Positions 8,132 to 15,580 of a DNA stretch of 64,000 bases are shown piece after piece. Each line of letters begins with the position of its first letter. Position 1 is the stretch's first letter. The stretch is from an uncultured Collinsella sp. GTDB taxonomy: Bacteria; Actinomycetota; Coriobacteriia; Coriobacteriales; Coriobacteriaceae. The stretch lies in assembly GCA_900542315.1 (NCBI GenBank), contig UQMV01000002.1, positions 62,001-126,000 of the forward strand, written 5' to 3'. A model generated the notes under the pieces. That model was not told the DNA's origin, did no database searches, and saw nothing but the letters and a program-made list of their open reading frames with translations. The position numbers and the translations under genes were made by a program.

Positions 8132-8822
8132 CGAGCAGATGACTGCTGCCGAGGGCCTGGATTTTGTGCCCTATACCCGTCCGACTGGCACCGATACGGC
8201 CGAGCCGCTCAAGATCGGTGTGCTCATCAGCGGTTCGGGTACCAACCTGCAGGCGCTGATCGATCTGATCGCTGCCGGCAAGCTCAACGCTTCGATTGAG
8301 CTTGTGGTGTCGAGCCGTCCTTCGGCTAAGGGTTTGCAGCGCGCTGAGCGCGCGGGCATCCAGACGCTCACACTGTCCAAGGATGTCTATGCCGACCCTA
8401 TTGCCGCCGACGAGATCATCGCGCACGAGCTTCTCGAGCGCGGCTGCGAGTATGTGGTCATGGCCGGCTACATGCGCATGGTGCACATGCCGCTGCTGGC
8501 GGCGTTTCCCAACCGCGTGGTCAACTTGCATCCGGCGCTGCTGCCGAGCTTTACCGGTGCGCATGCGATTGACGACGCCTTTGCGCGCGGCGTCAAGGTA
8601 ACTGGCGTGACCGTGCATTTTGCCAACGAGATCTACGACAACGGTCCCATCATCGCCCAGCGCGCGCTGGCTGTCGAGGAAGGTTGGGATGTCGACACGC
8701 TCGAGGAGCACATCCACGCGATTGAGCACGTGCTGTATCCCGAGGTTGTTCAGATGCTCGCCGACGGCCGTGTCCACGTGCTGGAGAGCGGCAAGGTCGC
8801 AATTGATGCACCCCGCGGCTAG
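8121..8822 (+). CDS. purN: Phosphoribosylglycinamide formyltransferase
   Basis: This 233-aa protein uses 10-formyl-THF to formylate GAR. The formyltransferase fold begins near residue 33 with IGVLISGSGTNLQALID. Catalytic signatures are HPALLPSF (near 138) and GVTVHFANEIYDNGPIIAQ, with the conserved His and Asp. The first 30 or so residues are an extra hydrophilic leader compared with E. coli PurN (212 aa). ATG 8121 lies inside the purM end. A terminator follows at 8855. Confidence 0.96.
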   Translation: MSANEQMTAAEGLDFVPYTRPTGTDTAEPLKIGVLISGSGTNLQALIDLIAAGKLNASIELVVSSRPSAKGLQRAERAGIQTLTLSKDVYADPIAADEIIAHELLERGCEYVVMAGYMRMVHMPLLAAFPNRVVNLHPALLPSFTGAHAIDDAFARGVKVTGVTVHFANEIYDNGPIIAQRALAVEEGWDVDTLEEHIHAIEHVLYPEVVQMLADGRVHVLESGKVAIDAPRG

Positions 8823-8854
8823 CGGTGCACAGTACAATTTAGCCGAGTAGTCAG

Positions 8855-8898
8855 GGTGGTCATTGGCGCCAAGGCGCGCGTGGCCACCTTTTGTTTTT
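8855..8898 (+). terminator. Intrinsic terminator after purN
   Basis: The stem GGTGGTCA/TGGCCACC (8855-8862 with 8881-8888) is followed by TTTTGTTTTT. It lies 33 bp after the purN stop. Confidence 0.7.
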
Positions 8899-8900
8899 GG

Positions 8901-8956
8901 TAGTCACCTGCGACGTTCTTTAACGACTGGCCATTCAAGAACGTCGCAGGTGACTA
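8901..8956. repeat. Perfect 20-bp inverted repeat before the PTS EIIA gene
   Basis: Arms 8901-8920 and 8937-8956 (TAGTCACCTGCGACGTTCTT and its complement) are perfect, with a 16-nt loop. The repeat ends 18 bp before the PTS EIIA start codon, directly abutting its ribosome site, so it could control that gene's translation or expression. Confidence 0.8.
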
Positions 8957-8974
8957 GATGAGAGAGGTGAGCGC

Positions 8975-9439
8975 ATGGCGGATAACGAAGCGCTGTTTAC
9001 GCCTGAGCTGGTGTTTTTTGATTGGGAGTGTGCGACGCCGGATGAGGTGTTTGCGCGGCTCCAGGGCGAGCTTGCACCGCGTGGCTACATTGCGTCCGGT
9101 TGGCTCGACGCCGTTCGCACGCGCGAGGATGCCTATCCCACGGGTCTTGCCATGCCGGCGGCAAACATTGCCATTCCGCATACCGATCCGGGGTTTGTGG
9201 CCAAGCCCTATATCGCGGTGGTGAAGCCCGCCGCGCCCGTGACATTTAACGCTATGGCTGGCATGGGCGCTCCGGTGCCGGCGCAGATCGTCATCAATTT
9301 GGGTATTGCCGAGCCGGGTGGCCAGGTCGAGGCCCTGCAGGCACTCATGAACATCTTTATGGGCGCCGATGCCGCAGCCGACGTGCTCGGCCAGACCACG
9401 CCCCAGGGCATGGTCGACGCCATCCGCCGCCACTTCTAA
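8975..9439 (+). CDS. PTS EIIA domain protein (fructose/galactitol type), orphan
   Basis: This is a 154-aa, single-domain protein of the EIIA-2 family (PTS mannitol/fructose/galactitol EIIA). The phosphorylatable histidine is visible in ANIAIPHTDPG near residue 70. The rest follows the family pattern, ending with an IFMGADAAADVL helix. In a complete system it passes phosphate from HPr to EIIB. No EIIB or EIIC gene is in the window, so it may serve a remote transporter or act as a regulatory EIIA. ATG 8975 follows GAGAGAGGTGA. It is monocistronic between two hairpin-rich gaps. Confidence 0.85.
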   Translation: MADNEALFTPELVFFDWECATPDEVFARLQGELAPRGYIASGWLDAVRTREDAYPTGLAMPAANIAIPHTDPGFVAKPYIAVVKPAAPVTFNAMAGMGAPVPAQIVINLGIAEPGGQVEALQALMNIFMGADAAADVLGQTTPQGMVDAIRRHF

Positions 9440-9574
9440 GGTGCCGGCTGCCAGAGCTGTCCCCTTTGCACCAAAATGGTGCAGATTAACTTGTCCCCCA
9501 TGTGCCAGGTGTGCCGCGGGGTCCGCGTTGTGACACAATGGCGTTTGTTCGATTCGTTATGCGAAAGGCCAACT

Positions 9575-10795
9575 ATGGCAAATAAGAAAAAGAACTCCGA
9601 GGCCGCGCCGACGCCCGAGCAGCAGGCCCGCGCTGCCTCCAGCTCTCGCAAGAAGCAGCGCAAGACGTACGTGTCTAAGACAGTCAAGATCGTCCTGGTG
9701 GTCATCGGCGTGCTGGCGATGCTGCTTTCCGTCTCGGCGATGGCGTGCTCCGGCCTTATGTCGCAGGCCGAGGACACCTCGGGCTACAAGCTGACCGGCG
9801 GTGTTGCTGCAACTATCAACGGCACCAACCTCACCGAGGACACCGTGACCAAGCAGATCATGAGCATGCGCACGTCCTACGGCTACACCAAGGATAAGGA
9901 TTGGGCGCAGTATCTGGTTGACAACGACCTCACACCCAAGAAGTACCGCAAGCAACTCATCGACTCCTACACGCAGCAGATTCTGCTTCAACAGGCACAG
10001 AAGGAGAACGGCGTGACGGTGTCGGACGAGGAGGTCGAGAAGGCTTGGAAGGACGCGTGCAAGAGCGCAGGCGGTGCCAAGGCCTTTAAGAAGACCCTCA
10101 AGACCTACGGCTATACCGAGGACACCTACAAGGACTCGCTCAAGGAGAGTCTGGCGCAACAGAAACTCAAGGATGCCGTCGCGCCCACGAGCAAGCCCAA
10201 GGACAGCGAGATTGTCGATTACATCAACGAGAACCTGTCCAGCTACAACGACGCCCGCCGCTCGTCGAACATCCTGATCAAGGTTGATTCCGACGCTTCC
10301 GACGAGGACAAGGCTGCCGCCAAGGCCAAGGCACAGGAGTGCCTGGACAAGATCAACTCCGGTGAGCTGAGCTTTGAGGACGCCGTTGAGCAGTACTCCG
10401 AGGACACCGGTTCCAAGGAGAAGAAGGGCGATGTGGGCTGGGATAAGCTCACCACTTTCGTCGACAGCTACCAGACGGCGCTCGAGGGGCTCAACAAGGG
10501 CGACGTGAGCGAAGTCGTCGAGTCGACCTATGGCTACCACATCATCAAGTGCACCGACTACTTCCATGTCGATAATCAGGTTGATGACATCAACCAAGTA
10601 CCCAAGGACATCAAGAAGTACGTTTCTAATGTGGTGAAGACGCAGGCGGCCAGCACTGCATACAGCGAGTGGCTGGAGCAGTACAAGAAGGACGCCGACA
10701 TTACCGTCAACCCCATGCCCAAGGACGTACCCTATAACGTGAGCCTGAAGGGCGTCACCAAGAGCTCGACCGACGATTCGTCGACGACTGAGTAA
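9575..10795 (+). CDS. Membrane-anchored parvulin-type peptidyl-prolyl isomerase (PrsA/SurA-like foldase)
   Basis: This 406-aa protein has a lysine-rich cytoplasmic start and one hydrophobic segment at about 35-58. A SurA-like helical region follows (about 85-220), then a rotamase domain from about 228 (SSNILIKVDSDA) to about 330 (STYGYHIIKCTDYF), where GDVGWD and GYHIIK are parvulin signatures. It would assist folding of exported proteins outside the membrane. The AMAC at the end of the hydrophobic segment is a poor lipobox, so a plain membrane anchor or a lipoprotein are both possible. ATG 9575 follows GCGAAAGG. The large secreted adhesins of this window are plausible clients (inference). 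Confidence 0.88.
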   Translation: MANKKKNSEAAPTPEQQARAASSSRKKQRKTYVSKTVKIVLVVIGVLAMLLSVSAMACSGLMSQAEDTSGYKLTGGVAATINGTNLTEDTVTKQIMSMRTSYGYTKDKDWAQYLVDNDLTPKKYRKQLIDSYTQQILLQQAQKENGVTVSDEEVEKAWKDACKSAGGAKAFKKTLKTYGYTEDTYKDSLKESLAQQKLKDAVAPTSKPKDSEIVDYINENLSSYNDARRSSNILIKVDSDASDEDKAAAKAKAQECLDKINSGELSFEDAVEQYSEDTGSKEKKGDVGWDKLTTFVDSYQTALEGLNKGDVSEVVESTYGYHIIKCTDYFHVDNQVDDINQVPKDIKKYVSNVVKTQAASTAYSEWLEQYKKDADITVNPMPKDVPYNVSLKGVTKSSTDDSSTTE

Positions 10796-10800
10796 TCATG

Positions 10801-10826
10801 GGGCGGTGCTCGCGCGAGTGCCGCCC
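10801..10826. terminator. Strong hairpin between the foldase gene and yqeY
   Basis: A 12-bp GC-rich stem (GGGCGGTGCTCG with CGAGTGCCGCCC, two wobbles) has a CG loop. No T-run follows, so it may be an mRNA 3'-end or attenuator structure. Confidence 0.45.
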
Positions 10827-10849
10827 ACGCTATCAGAGAGGATTTGCAG

Positions 10850-11293
10850 ATGACCAACGAAGAGCTGCAGAAGGAAATGATCGCGGCCATGAAGGCCAAG
10901 GACAAGGTTCGCCTGTCCATCATTCGCCAGGTCAAGGCCGAGGTGAAGAATATCGAGGTTAACGAGCGCCGCGATGTGACCGAGGAAGACGTCAACAGCA
11001 TGATCAAGCGTCTGATCAAGCAGACGAGCGAGACGTTGGAGATGTCCATCAAGGCCGGCACCGACCAGGAGCGTACCGACAACCTGACCGAGCAGGTCAA
11101 GATTCTGGAGAGCCTGCTGCCCGCACAGGTTTCGGGCGAGGAGCTCGAGGCCCTGATCGAGCAGGTTATCGCCGAGCTGGGCGCTACTTCCAAGAAGCAG
11201 ATGGGCCAGGTCATGGGAGCACTCGGCAAGGCCACCGGCGGCAACTTCGATAAGCCGGCCGCGGCAAAGATCGTCGGAGCAAAGCTGTCTTAA
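10850..11293 (+). CDS. yqeY: GatB/YqeY-domain protein
   Basis: This 147-aa protein is made entirely of the YqeY helical domain, which is homologous to the tail of the GatB tRNA-dependent amidotransferase subunit. Typical stretches are an AMKAKDKVRLSIIRQ start, a central LIKQTSETLEMSIKAG-type helix and the C-terminal KKQMGQVMGALGKATGG(N)FDKPAAAKIV. It probably binds tRNA or helps aminoacyl-tRNA metabolism, but the role of the free protein is poorly defined. ATG 10850 follows AGAGAGGA. A clear terminator follows at 11322. Confidence 0.93.
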   Translation: MTNEELQKEMIAAMKAKDKVRLSIIRQVKAEVKNIEVNERRDVTEEDVNSMIKRLIKQTSETLEMSIKAGTDQERTDNLTEQVKILESLLPAQVSGEELEALIEQVIAELGATSKKQMGQVMGALGKATGGNFDKPAAAKIVGAKLS

Positions 11294-11321
11294 GGGCTGA
11301 CCGACACATAGCCGATGCTGA

Positions 11322-11353
11322 GGGGCGTGACCATTGCGGTCGCGCCCTTTTTT
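11322..11353 (+). terminator. Intrinsic terminator of yqeY
   Basis: The 10-bp stem GGGCGTGACC/GGTCGCGCCC has an ATTGC loop and is followed by TTTTTT. Confidence 0.9.
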
Positions 11354-11395
11354 GTCGGCCGATGAAGGGCGCCTCCCCTGGCTGGTCATTGGGCG

Positions 11396-11462
11396 CTCAT
11401 TGGGGACAGGCTTAAATGAGTGCCCAATGAGCAGGTACTCATTTAAGCCTGTCCCCAATGAG
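11396..11462. repeat. Perfect 26-bp inverted repeat containing the GGGGACAGG motif
   Basis: Arms 11396-11421 and 11437-11462 are perfectly complementary with a 15-nt loop. The arms begin CTCATTGGGGACAGG. The GGGGACAGG word recurs in hairpins at 15413, 18442 and 20654 (complement). Confidence 0.85.
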
Positions 11463-11568
11463 TGGGTGGAAGGTTGCGGGTTCTTTACGGGAATGTAGTG
11501 TGGGCTGCGGAAACGTGGTTCTTTCCGTACAATAGTTCAACTCGTGTAAACGCAGGGAAGGGACATTC

Positions 11569-12300
11569 ATGGCAGACATGATCGAGATCAAGCATCTCAA
11601 CAAGTACTTTGGCGACCTGCATGTGCTCAAAGACATCAATCTCACCGTTAAGCGCGGCGAGAAGCTCGTAATGATCGGGCCGTCCGGTTCGGGCAAGTCG
11701 ACGCTCATCCGCTGCGTGGATTACCTAGAAGAGCCTACGTCGGGCGAGGTCATCATCGACGGCACGCCGCTTACCAAGAAGAACCACCTGGAGATGGCTC
11801 GCAAGTATAGTTCCATGGTGTTTCAGCAGTTCAACCTGTATCCCAACATGACGGTGCTGGGCAACCTGACGCTCGCGCCCATCAAACTGCAAAAGAAGAG
11901 CAAGGAGGAGGCGACCGAGATCGCCATCGCCGCGCTCAAGCGCGTCGGCATGGCGCATAAGGCCGGCGAGTATCCGCAGAATCTCTCGGGTGGTCAGCAG
12001 CAGCGCATCGCCATCGCCCGCGCCCTGTGCACCAAGCAGCCCATCATCCTGTTTGACGAGCCGACCTCGGCGCTCGATCCCGAGATGGTTCAGGAAGTTC
12101 TGGACGTTATGATTGAGCTCGCGCAGGAGGACATCACCATGATCTGCGTGACGCACGAGATGGGCTTTGCGCGCCAGGTGGCCGACCGCGTCATCTTTAT
12201 GGAGGACGGCCGCATCCTGGAGGAGGGCACGCCCGAGCACTTCTTCGATAACCCCGAGAACCCGCGCTGCCGCGAGTTCCTGTCCAAGATTCTGCACTAG
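11569..12300 (+). CDS. Polar amino-acid ABC transporter, ATP-binding subunit (GlnQ/HisP type)
   Basis: This 243-aa ATPase energises the importer formed with the three following genes. Walker [10 protein letters not shown] is near residue 39, the signature LSGGQQQR near 140, and Walker [13 protein letters not shown] near 160, with [15 protein letters not shown] after it. These features place it in the polar amino-acid uptake (PAAT) family. ATG 11569 follows GGGAAGGG. The binding protein gene starts 8 bp after its stop, so the four genes form an operon. A TACAAT at 11528 could be its -10. Confidence 0.95.
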   Translation: MADMIEIKHLNKYFGDLHVLKDINLTVKRGEKLVMIGPSGSGKSTLIRCVDYLEEPTSGEVIIDGTPLTKKNHLEMARKYSSMVFQQFNLYPNMTVLGNLTLAPIKLQKKSKEEATEIAIAALKRVGMAHKAGEYPQNLSGGQQQRIAIARALCTKQPIILFDEPTSALDPEMVQEVLDVMIELAQEDITMICVTHEMGFARQVADRVIFMEDGRILEEGTPEHFFDNPENPRCREFLSKILH

Positions 12301-12308
12301 GCGCGGTG

Positions 12309-13184
12309 ATGGACATGACGGATATGACGAGGGCGGCCGTGTCGCGCCGTCACTTTTTGCAGCTGGCTGGCGCCGGCATGCTCGCGCTGACGGGGACCGC
12401 GCTTACCGGTTGCGGCAACTCCACCAGCGGCGAGGGCTCCGACAAGGGGTCCAAGCTTGCGGCCATCAAGTCGCGTGGACATCTGAATGCCGGCGTTAAG
12501 AAGGACGTTCCCGGTTACGGCTATTACGACACCGCCAAGGGCCGCTTTGAGGGCATGGAAGTCGATTTGTGCTACCAGATCGCCGCTGCCGTCTTTGGTG
12601 TGAGCTACAAGGATGCTCGCGCCCAGGAGCTAGTCGAGTTTACCGACGTAACGCCCAAGACGCGCGGCCCGCTGATCGACAACGGCCAACTCGACGTGGT
12701 CGCGGCGACCTACACCATAACCGACGAGCGCAAGAAGAGCTGGGATTTCTCGACGCCGTACCGCACCGACTACGTGGGACTCATGGTCAAGAAGCGTTCG
12801 GGCTTTACCTCGATTGAGGACCTGGACGGCAAGGTCATTGGCGTGAGCCAGGGTGCCACCACGCAGGGCCTGATCGAGCAGATGATCAAGGACAACGGCT
12901 TTAGCTGCGAGCCCGAATTTAGGGCCTTTAGCGGTTACCCCATCATCAAGAGTTCGCTCGACGCCGGCAACATCGACGTCTTTGCCATGGACCGCTCCAC
13001 GCTTGCTGGTTACATGAACGAGACCGTCGAGCTGCTGCAGCCCGAGGTCAAGTTTGGCGAGCAGGGCTACGGCGTGGCGACCAAGAAGGGTTGCGACCTT
13101 TCGGCCGTGGTCGATCAGGTGGTCTGCGATCGCCTGGCCGACGGCTGGCTCGACAAAGAGGTCAAGACCTGGGGTCTTGTGTAA
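12309..13184 (+). CDS. Amino-acid ABC transporter substrate-binding lipoprotein
   Basis: This 291-aa periplasmic-binding-protein type 2 lipoprotein has an N-terminus with a twin-arginine-like SRRHFLQLAG, a hydrophobic core and the lipobox LTGC (Cys near residue 37). It is therefore exported, possibly by Tat, and lipid-anchored outside. The mature part shows family motifs: GYYDTAKGRFEGMEVDLC near 75, and DVVAATYTITDERK(K)SWDFSTPY near 130. It captures an amino acid, perhaps glutamate, glutamine or cystine; the substrate cannot be read from sequence. Start choice is weak: ATG 12309 or 12315, with a GTG at 12306; no good ribosome site is seen, so coupling with the upstream ATPase gene is likely. 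Confidence 0.92.
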   Translation: MDMTDMTRAAVSRRHFLQLAGAGMLALTGTALTGCGNSTSGEGSDKGSKLAAIKSRGHLNAGVKKDVPGYGYYDTAKGRFEGMEVDLCYQIAAAVFGVSYKDARAQELVEFTDVTPKTRGPLIDNGQLDVVAATYTITDERKKSWDFSTPYRTDYVGLMVKKRSGFTSIEDLDGKVIGVSQGATTQGLIEQMIKDNGFSCEPEFRAFSGYPIIKSSLDAGNIDVFAMDRSTLAGYMNETVELLQPEVKFGEQGYGVATKKGCDLSAVVDQVVCDRLADGWLDKEVKTWGLV

Positions 13185-13208
13185 GCGCTCGTCCAAGGAA
13201 GGAATCAA

Positions 13209-13955
13209 ATGCTCGAAGGATTGTTTGACGCCGACCGCTGGTCGACGACATTCCAAAACATGGGGCCCTTCTGGGAGGGCTTTGGTGTGACGCTGCAGGT
13301 GGTCGTTGCGGGCTTGCTGCTGTCGCTGGCACTGGGCACGCTGCTGGGCGTGTTCTCGACCACCCGCTCGCGCGTGCTGCGCGGCATCAGCCGTGTGTAC
13401 GTGGAGTTCTATCAGAACACCCCGCTGCCCGTGCAGGTGCTCTTTATGTACATGGCCGGCCCGCAGTTTTTGCAGGCTATTACCGGCGCCGACCAGCCGG
13501 TGCGTATCGCTCCGTTTGTGCTGGGCTTTTTGGGCGTGGGCCTGTATCACGCGGCCTACATCTCGGAGGTCATCCGCACCGGTATCGAGGCCGTTCCGCG
13601 CGGCCAGATGGAGGCGGCTCAGAGCCAAGGCTTTACGCGCGCGCAGGCCTACTGGTACATCGTGCTGCCTCAGACGTTCAAGATCATCCTGCCCCCGCTG
13701 TGCAACCAGGCGCTCAACCTGGTCAAGAACACCTCGGTACTGGCACTCGTGGCTGGCGGCGATCTTATGTACCGCTCGGATAACTTCGTAAGCCTGTACG
13801 GCTACCTGCAGGGGTACATCGTCTGCTGTCTTATGTACTTTATTATCTGCTTTCCGCTTGCCATGCTGGTGCAGTGGCTCGAGCGTCGCTCCAAGGAGCG
13901 TCCGCGCGGCGTGAGTCTGGCCGAGCTGGGACTCGACAACGTAGAGGAGGCTTAG
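13209..13955 (+). CDS. Amino-acid ABC transporter permease 1
   Basis: This 248-aa membrane protein of the HisM/GlnP type has about five membrane helices. The N-terminal helix starts near residue 22 (GFGVTLQVVVAGLLLSLALG). The conserved EAA-like cytoplasmic loop that contacts the ATPase is AVPRGQMEAAQSQGFT, near residue 130, followed by YIVLPQTFKIILPPLCNQ. ATG 13209 follows AAGGAAGG. The next permease starts 3 bp after its stop, so the pair is co-translated and probably forms a heterodimeric channel. Confidence 0.95.
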   Translation: MLEGLFDADRWSTTFQNMGPFWEGFGVTLQVVVAGLLLSLALGTLLGVFSTTRSRVLRGISRVYVEFYQNTPLPVQVLFMYMAGPQFLQAITGADQPVRIAPFVLGFLGVGLYHAAYISEVIRTGIEAVPRGQMEAAQSQGFTRAQAYWYIVLPQTFKIILPPLCNQALNLVKNTSVLALVAGGDLMYRSDNFVSLYGYLQGYIVCCLMYFIICFPLAMLVQWLERRSKERPRGVSLAELGLDNVEEA

Positions 13956-13958
13956 CGC

Positions 13959-14597
13959 ATGGAAATCTTCAACGCGACCAATCTGCTCTACATTTGGGGC
14001 GGCTTTGTTAAGACCATCGAGATCTCGGCCCTGTCGATTTTCTTCTCGCTCATCTTCGGTACGGTGCTGGCGCTTGTTAAGAGCTATGCGCCCCGTCCGT
14101 TCCGCATTTTGGTGAGCGCCTATATTGAGCTGTTCCGCTGCACGCCAAACCTGCTGTGGATCCTGTTTATCTACTTTACGGTGCAGGGCCTGGACATCGT
14201 TATCTCGACGATTGCCTTTACGCTGTTTACCAGCGCCGTTATGGCCGAGATCGTGCGCGGCGGTCTCAACTCGATTCCGCGCGGCCAGTTTGAGGCAGCG
14301 CAGAGCCAGGGCTTTGGCTTCTTTGCCACCATGCGCTACATCATTCTGCCGCAGACGTTTAAGACGATCATCCCAGCGCTGTTTAGCCAGTGCACGACCG
14401 TCATTAAGGACAGCTCGTATCTTTCGGGCATTAACGTGGCCGAGCTCATGTACACGGCAAATGTCGTGATGGCCCATGCGATCGACCTGTCGCAGGTGCT
14501 TATGCTCTACGGCCTGGTGTTTGCGATGTACTTTGTGCTCAACTTTGGTATCTCGCTGCTGGTCCGCGCCTACCAGCGCCGTATCGTAGCCGCATAG
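13959..14597 (+). CDS. Amino-acid ABC transporter permease 2
   Basis: This 212-aa protein is paralogous to permease 1 and of the same HisM/GlnP family. Its EAA-like loop is SIPRGQFEAAQSQGFGF near residue 105, followed by MRYIILPQTFKTIIPALFSQ. It has about five hydrophobic helices. ATG 13959 follows GAGGAGGC inside the end of permease 1. It is the last gene of the importer operon; a 105-bp imperfect inverted repeat begins at its stop codon. Confidence 0.95.
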   Translation: MEIFNATNLLYIWGGFVKTIEISALSIFFSLIFGTVLALVKSYAPRPFRILVSAYIELFRCTPNLLWILFIYFTVQGLDIVISTIAFTLFTSAVMAEIVRGGLNSIPRGQFEAAQSQGFGFFATMRYIILPQTFKTIIPALFSQCTTVIKDSSYLSGINVAELMYTANVVMAHAIDLSQVLMLYGLVFAMYFVLNFGISLLVRAYQRRIVAA

Positions 14598-14702
14598 CCT
14601 GGCTTTCCCAAGCACGGCACCTTGCCCCTCAATCGTCGCTTGCGTACATTTAGTACGCGGCGCTCCTCTTTCGGGGCAATCTGCCGCACTTGGGAAACCA
14701 GG
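14598..14702. repeat. 105-bp imperfect inverted repeat after the ABC operon
   Basis: Four successive paired blocks are separated by small internal loops: CCTGG-TTTCCCAAG with CTTGGGAAACCAGG, CGGCA with TGCCG, TTGCCCC with GGGGCAA, and GCGTAC with GTACGC at the tip. The whole sequence can fold into one long hairpin. It begins at the permease stop and could terminate or protect the operon mRNA. Confidence 0.8.
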
Positions 14703-14768
14703 ACGGTCGTAAGTGACAAAATGGGAATCAGGAATCGCCTATTTCTCATTTGTTAGAAAGGAATCGCG

Positions 14769-15392
14769 ATGAGCGATCTGGAGAATAAGAAGAATCCTGT
14801 GGTCATTACCATCGCGCGCGACTTTGGCGCCGAGGGCCACGAGATTGGTCGCATGCTTGCCGACGAGTTGGGGATTCCGCTGTACGATAACGAGCTGCTG
14901 GTGCGTGCGTCGCTGCGCGCGGGCGAGTCGCTCGACAAGATGGCTGCCTACGACGAGCGCCTGGCCGTGGAAAACATGGCGTTTCTGCCCGACCGCTACG
15001 ATGCGCGTTCGTACTCGGACAAGCTGTTCCAAAAGATGAGCCAGGTGATTTTGGATCTGGGCGAGACCGAGAGCTGCATTATCGAGGGCCGCCTGTCCGA
15101 TTACCTGCTGCGTAACAACCCCAACCACATTGCCGTGCTGGTGACCGCACCCTTTGAGGACCGCGTCGAGATCGTGCGCAAAAAGCGCGGCCTTAACAAA
15201 AAGAAGGGCGCCAAGCTGGTCAAGCAACAGCAGAAGGCGCGCGAGGCGTTCTATAAGCGCTACAGCGCCGGAAAGTGGAAGATGACGAGCGGTAAAGACA
15301 TCGTCGTCAACCGCGCCAAGCTGGGCCGCGAGGGTTGTAAAGACGTCATCGCCGCTGCCTACCGCTACAAGGTAGCGCAGCTCGAAGGCTAG
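14769..15392 (+). CDS. Cytidylate-kinase-like family protein
   Basis: This 207-aa protein belongs to the cytidylate-kinase-like (AAA_26) family. The N-terminus carries a modified P-loop, TIARDFGAEGHEIGRMLA, instead of a classical GxxxxGK[ST]. SCIIEGRLSDYLL is near 115, and a lysine-rich lid (KKRGLNKKKGAK) around 138-150. NMP-kinase activity is plausible but these homologues are not proven CMP kinases; the true essential cmk is usually separate. ATG 14769 lies after TAGAAAGGAATCGCG. The gene is monocistronic and ends in a hairpin terminator at 15399. Confidence 0.85.
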   Translation: MSDLENKKNPVVITIARDFGAEGHEIGRMLADELGIPLYDNELLVRASLRAGESLDKMAAYDERLAVENMAFLPDRYDARSYSDKLFQKMSQVILDLGETESCIIEGRLSDYLLRNNPNHIAVLVTAPFEDRVEIVRKKRGLNKKKGAKLVKQQQKAREAFYKRYSAGKWKMTSGKDIVVNRAKLGREGCKDVIAAAYRYKVAQLEG

Positions 15393-15398
15393 CCGACC

Positions 15399-15439
15399 AA
15401 AACCACCGCAAAGGGGACAGCACCTTTGTGGTGGTTTTT
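15399..15439 (+). terminator. CCACCGCAAAGG-family hairpin, copy a (terminator)
   Basis: The stem AAACCACCGCAAAGG pairs with CCTTTGTGGTGGTTT around a GGACAGCA-type loop and is followed by TTTTTGTTTT. It belongs to a five-copy dispersed hairpin family (16824, 18431, 20641, 27677) and here looks like a working intrinsic terminator. Confidence 0.8.
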
Positions 15440-15482
15440 GTTTTAGGTAGAGAAAGTCAACTGGTTCTGCCGGGGCCGATCG

Positions 15483-15526
15483 CTCAAAGAACTCAAGGAT
15501 GCTCAAAAAGCTCAAAGATACTCAAA
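15483..15526 (+). promoter_or_regulatory. Five direct CTCAA(A/G) repeats upstream of the AAA ATPase gene
   Basis: CTCAAA or CTCAAG begins at 15483, 15492, 15502, 15511 and 15521, giving steps of 9, 10, 9 and 10 bp, close to one DNA turn. The array ends 55 bp before the ATPase start codon, next to an AT-rich promoter-like stretch (CATAAT at 15547, TTATAT near 15557). It resembles an iteron or cooperative operator. Confidence 0.6.
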
Positions 15527-15580
15527 TAAATTATAGATAGTAGGGGCATAATTAAGTTATATGAGTTAAAGGGAGGCTTT

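Noticed and set aside
12630..14615. Antisense 661-codon frame across the ABC importer
   Set aside because: It overlaps three well-supported genes and has no independent evidence.
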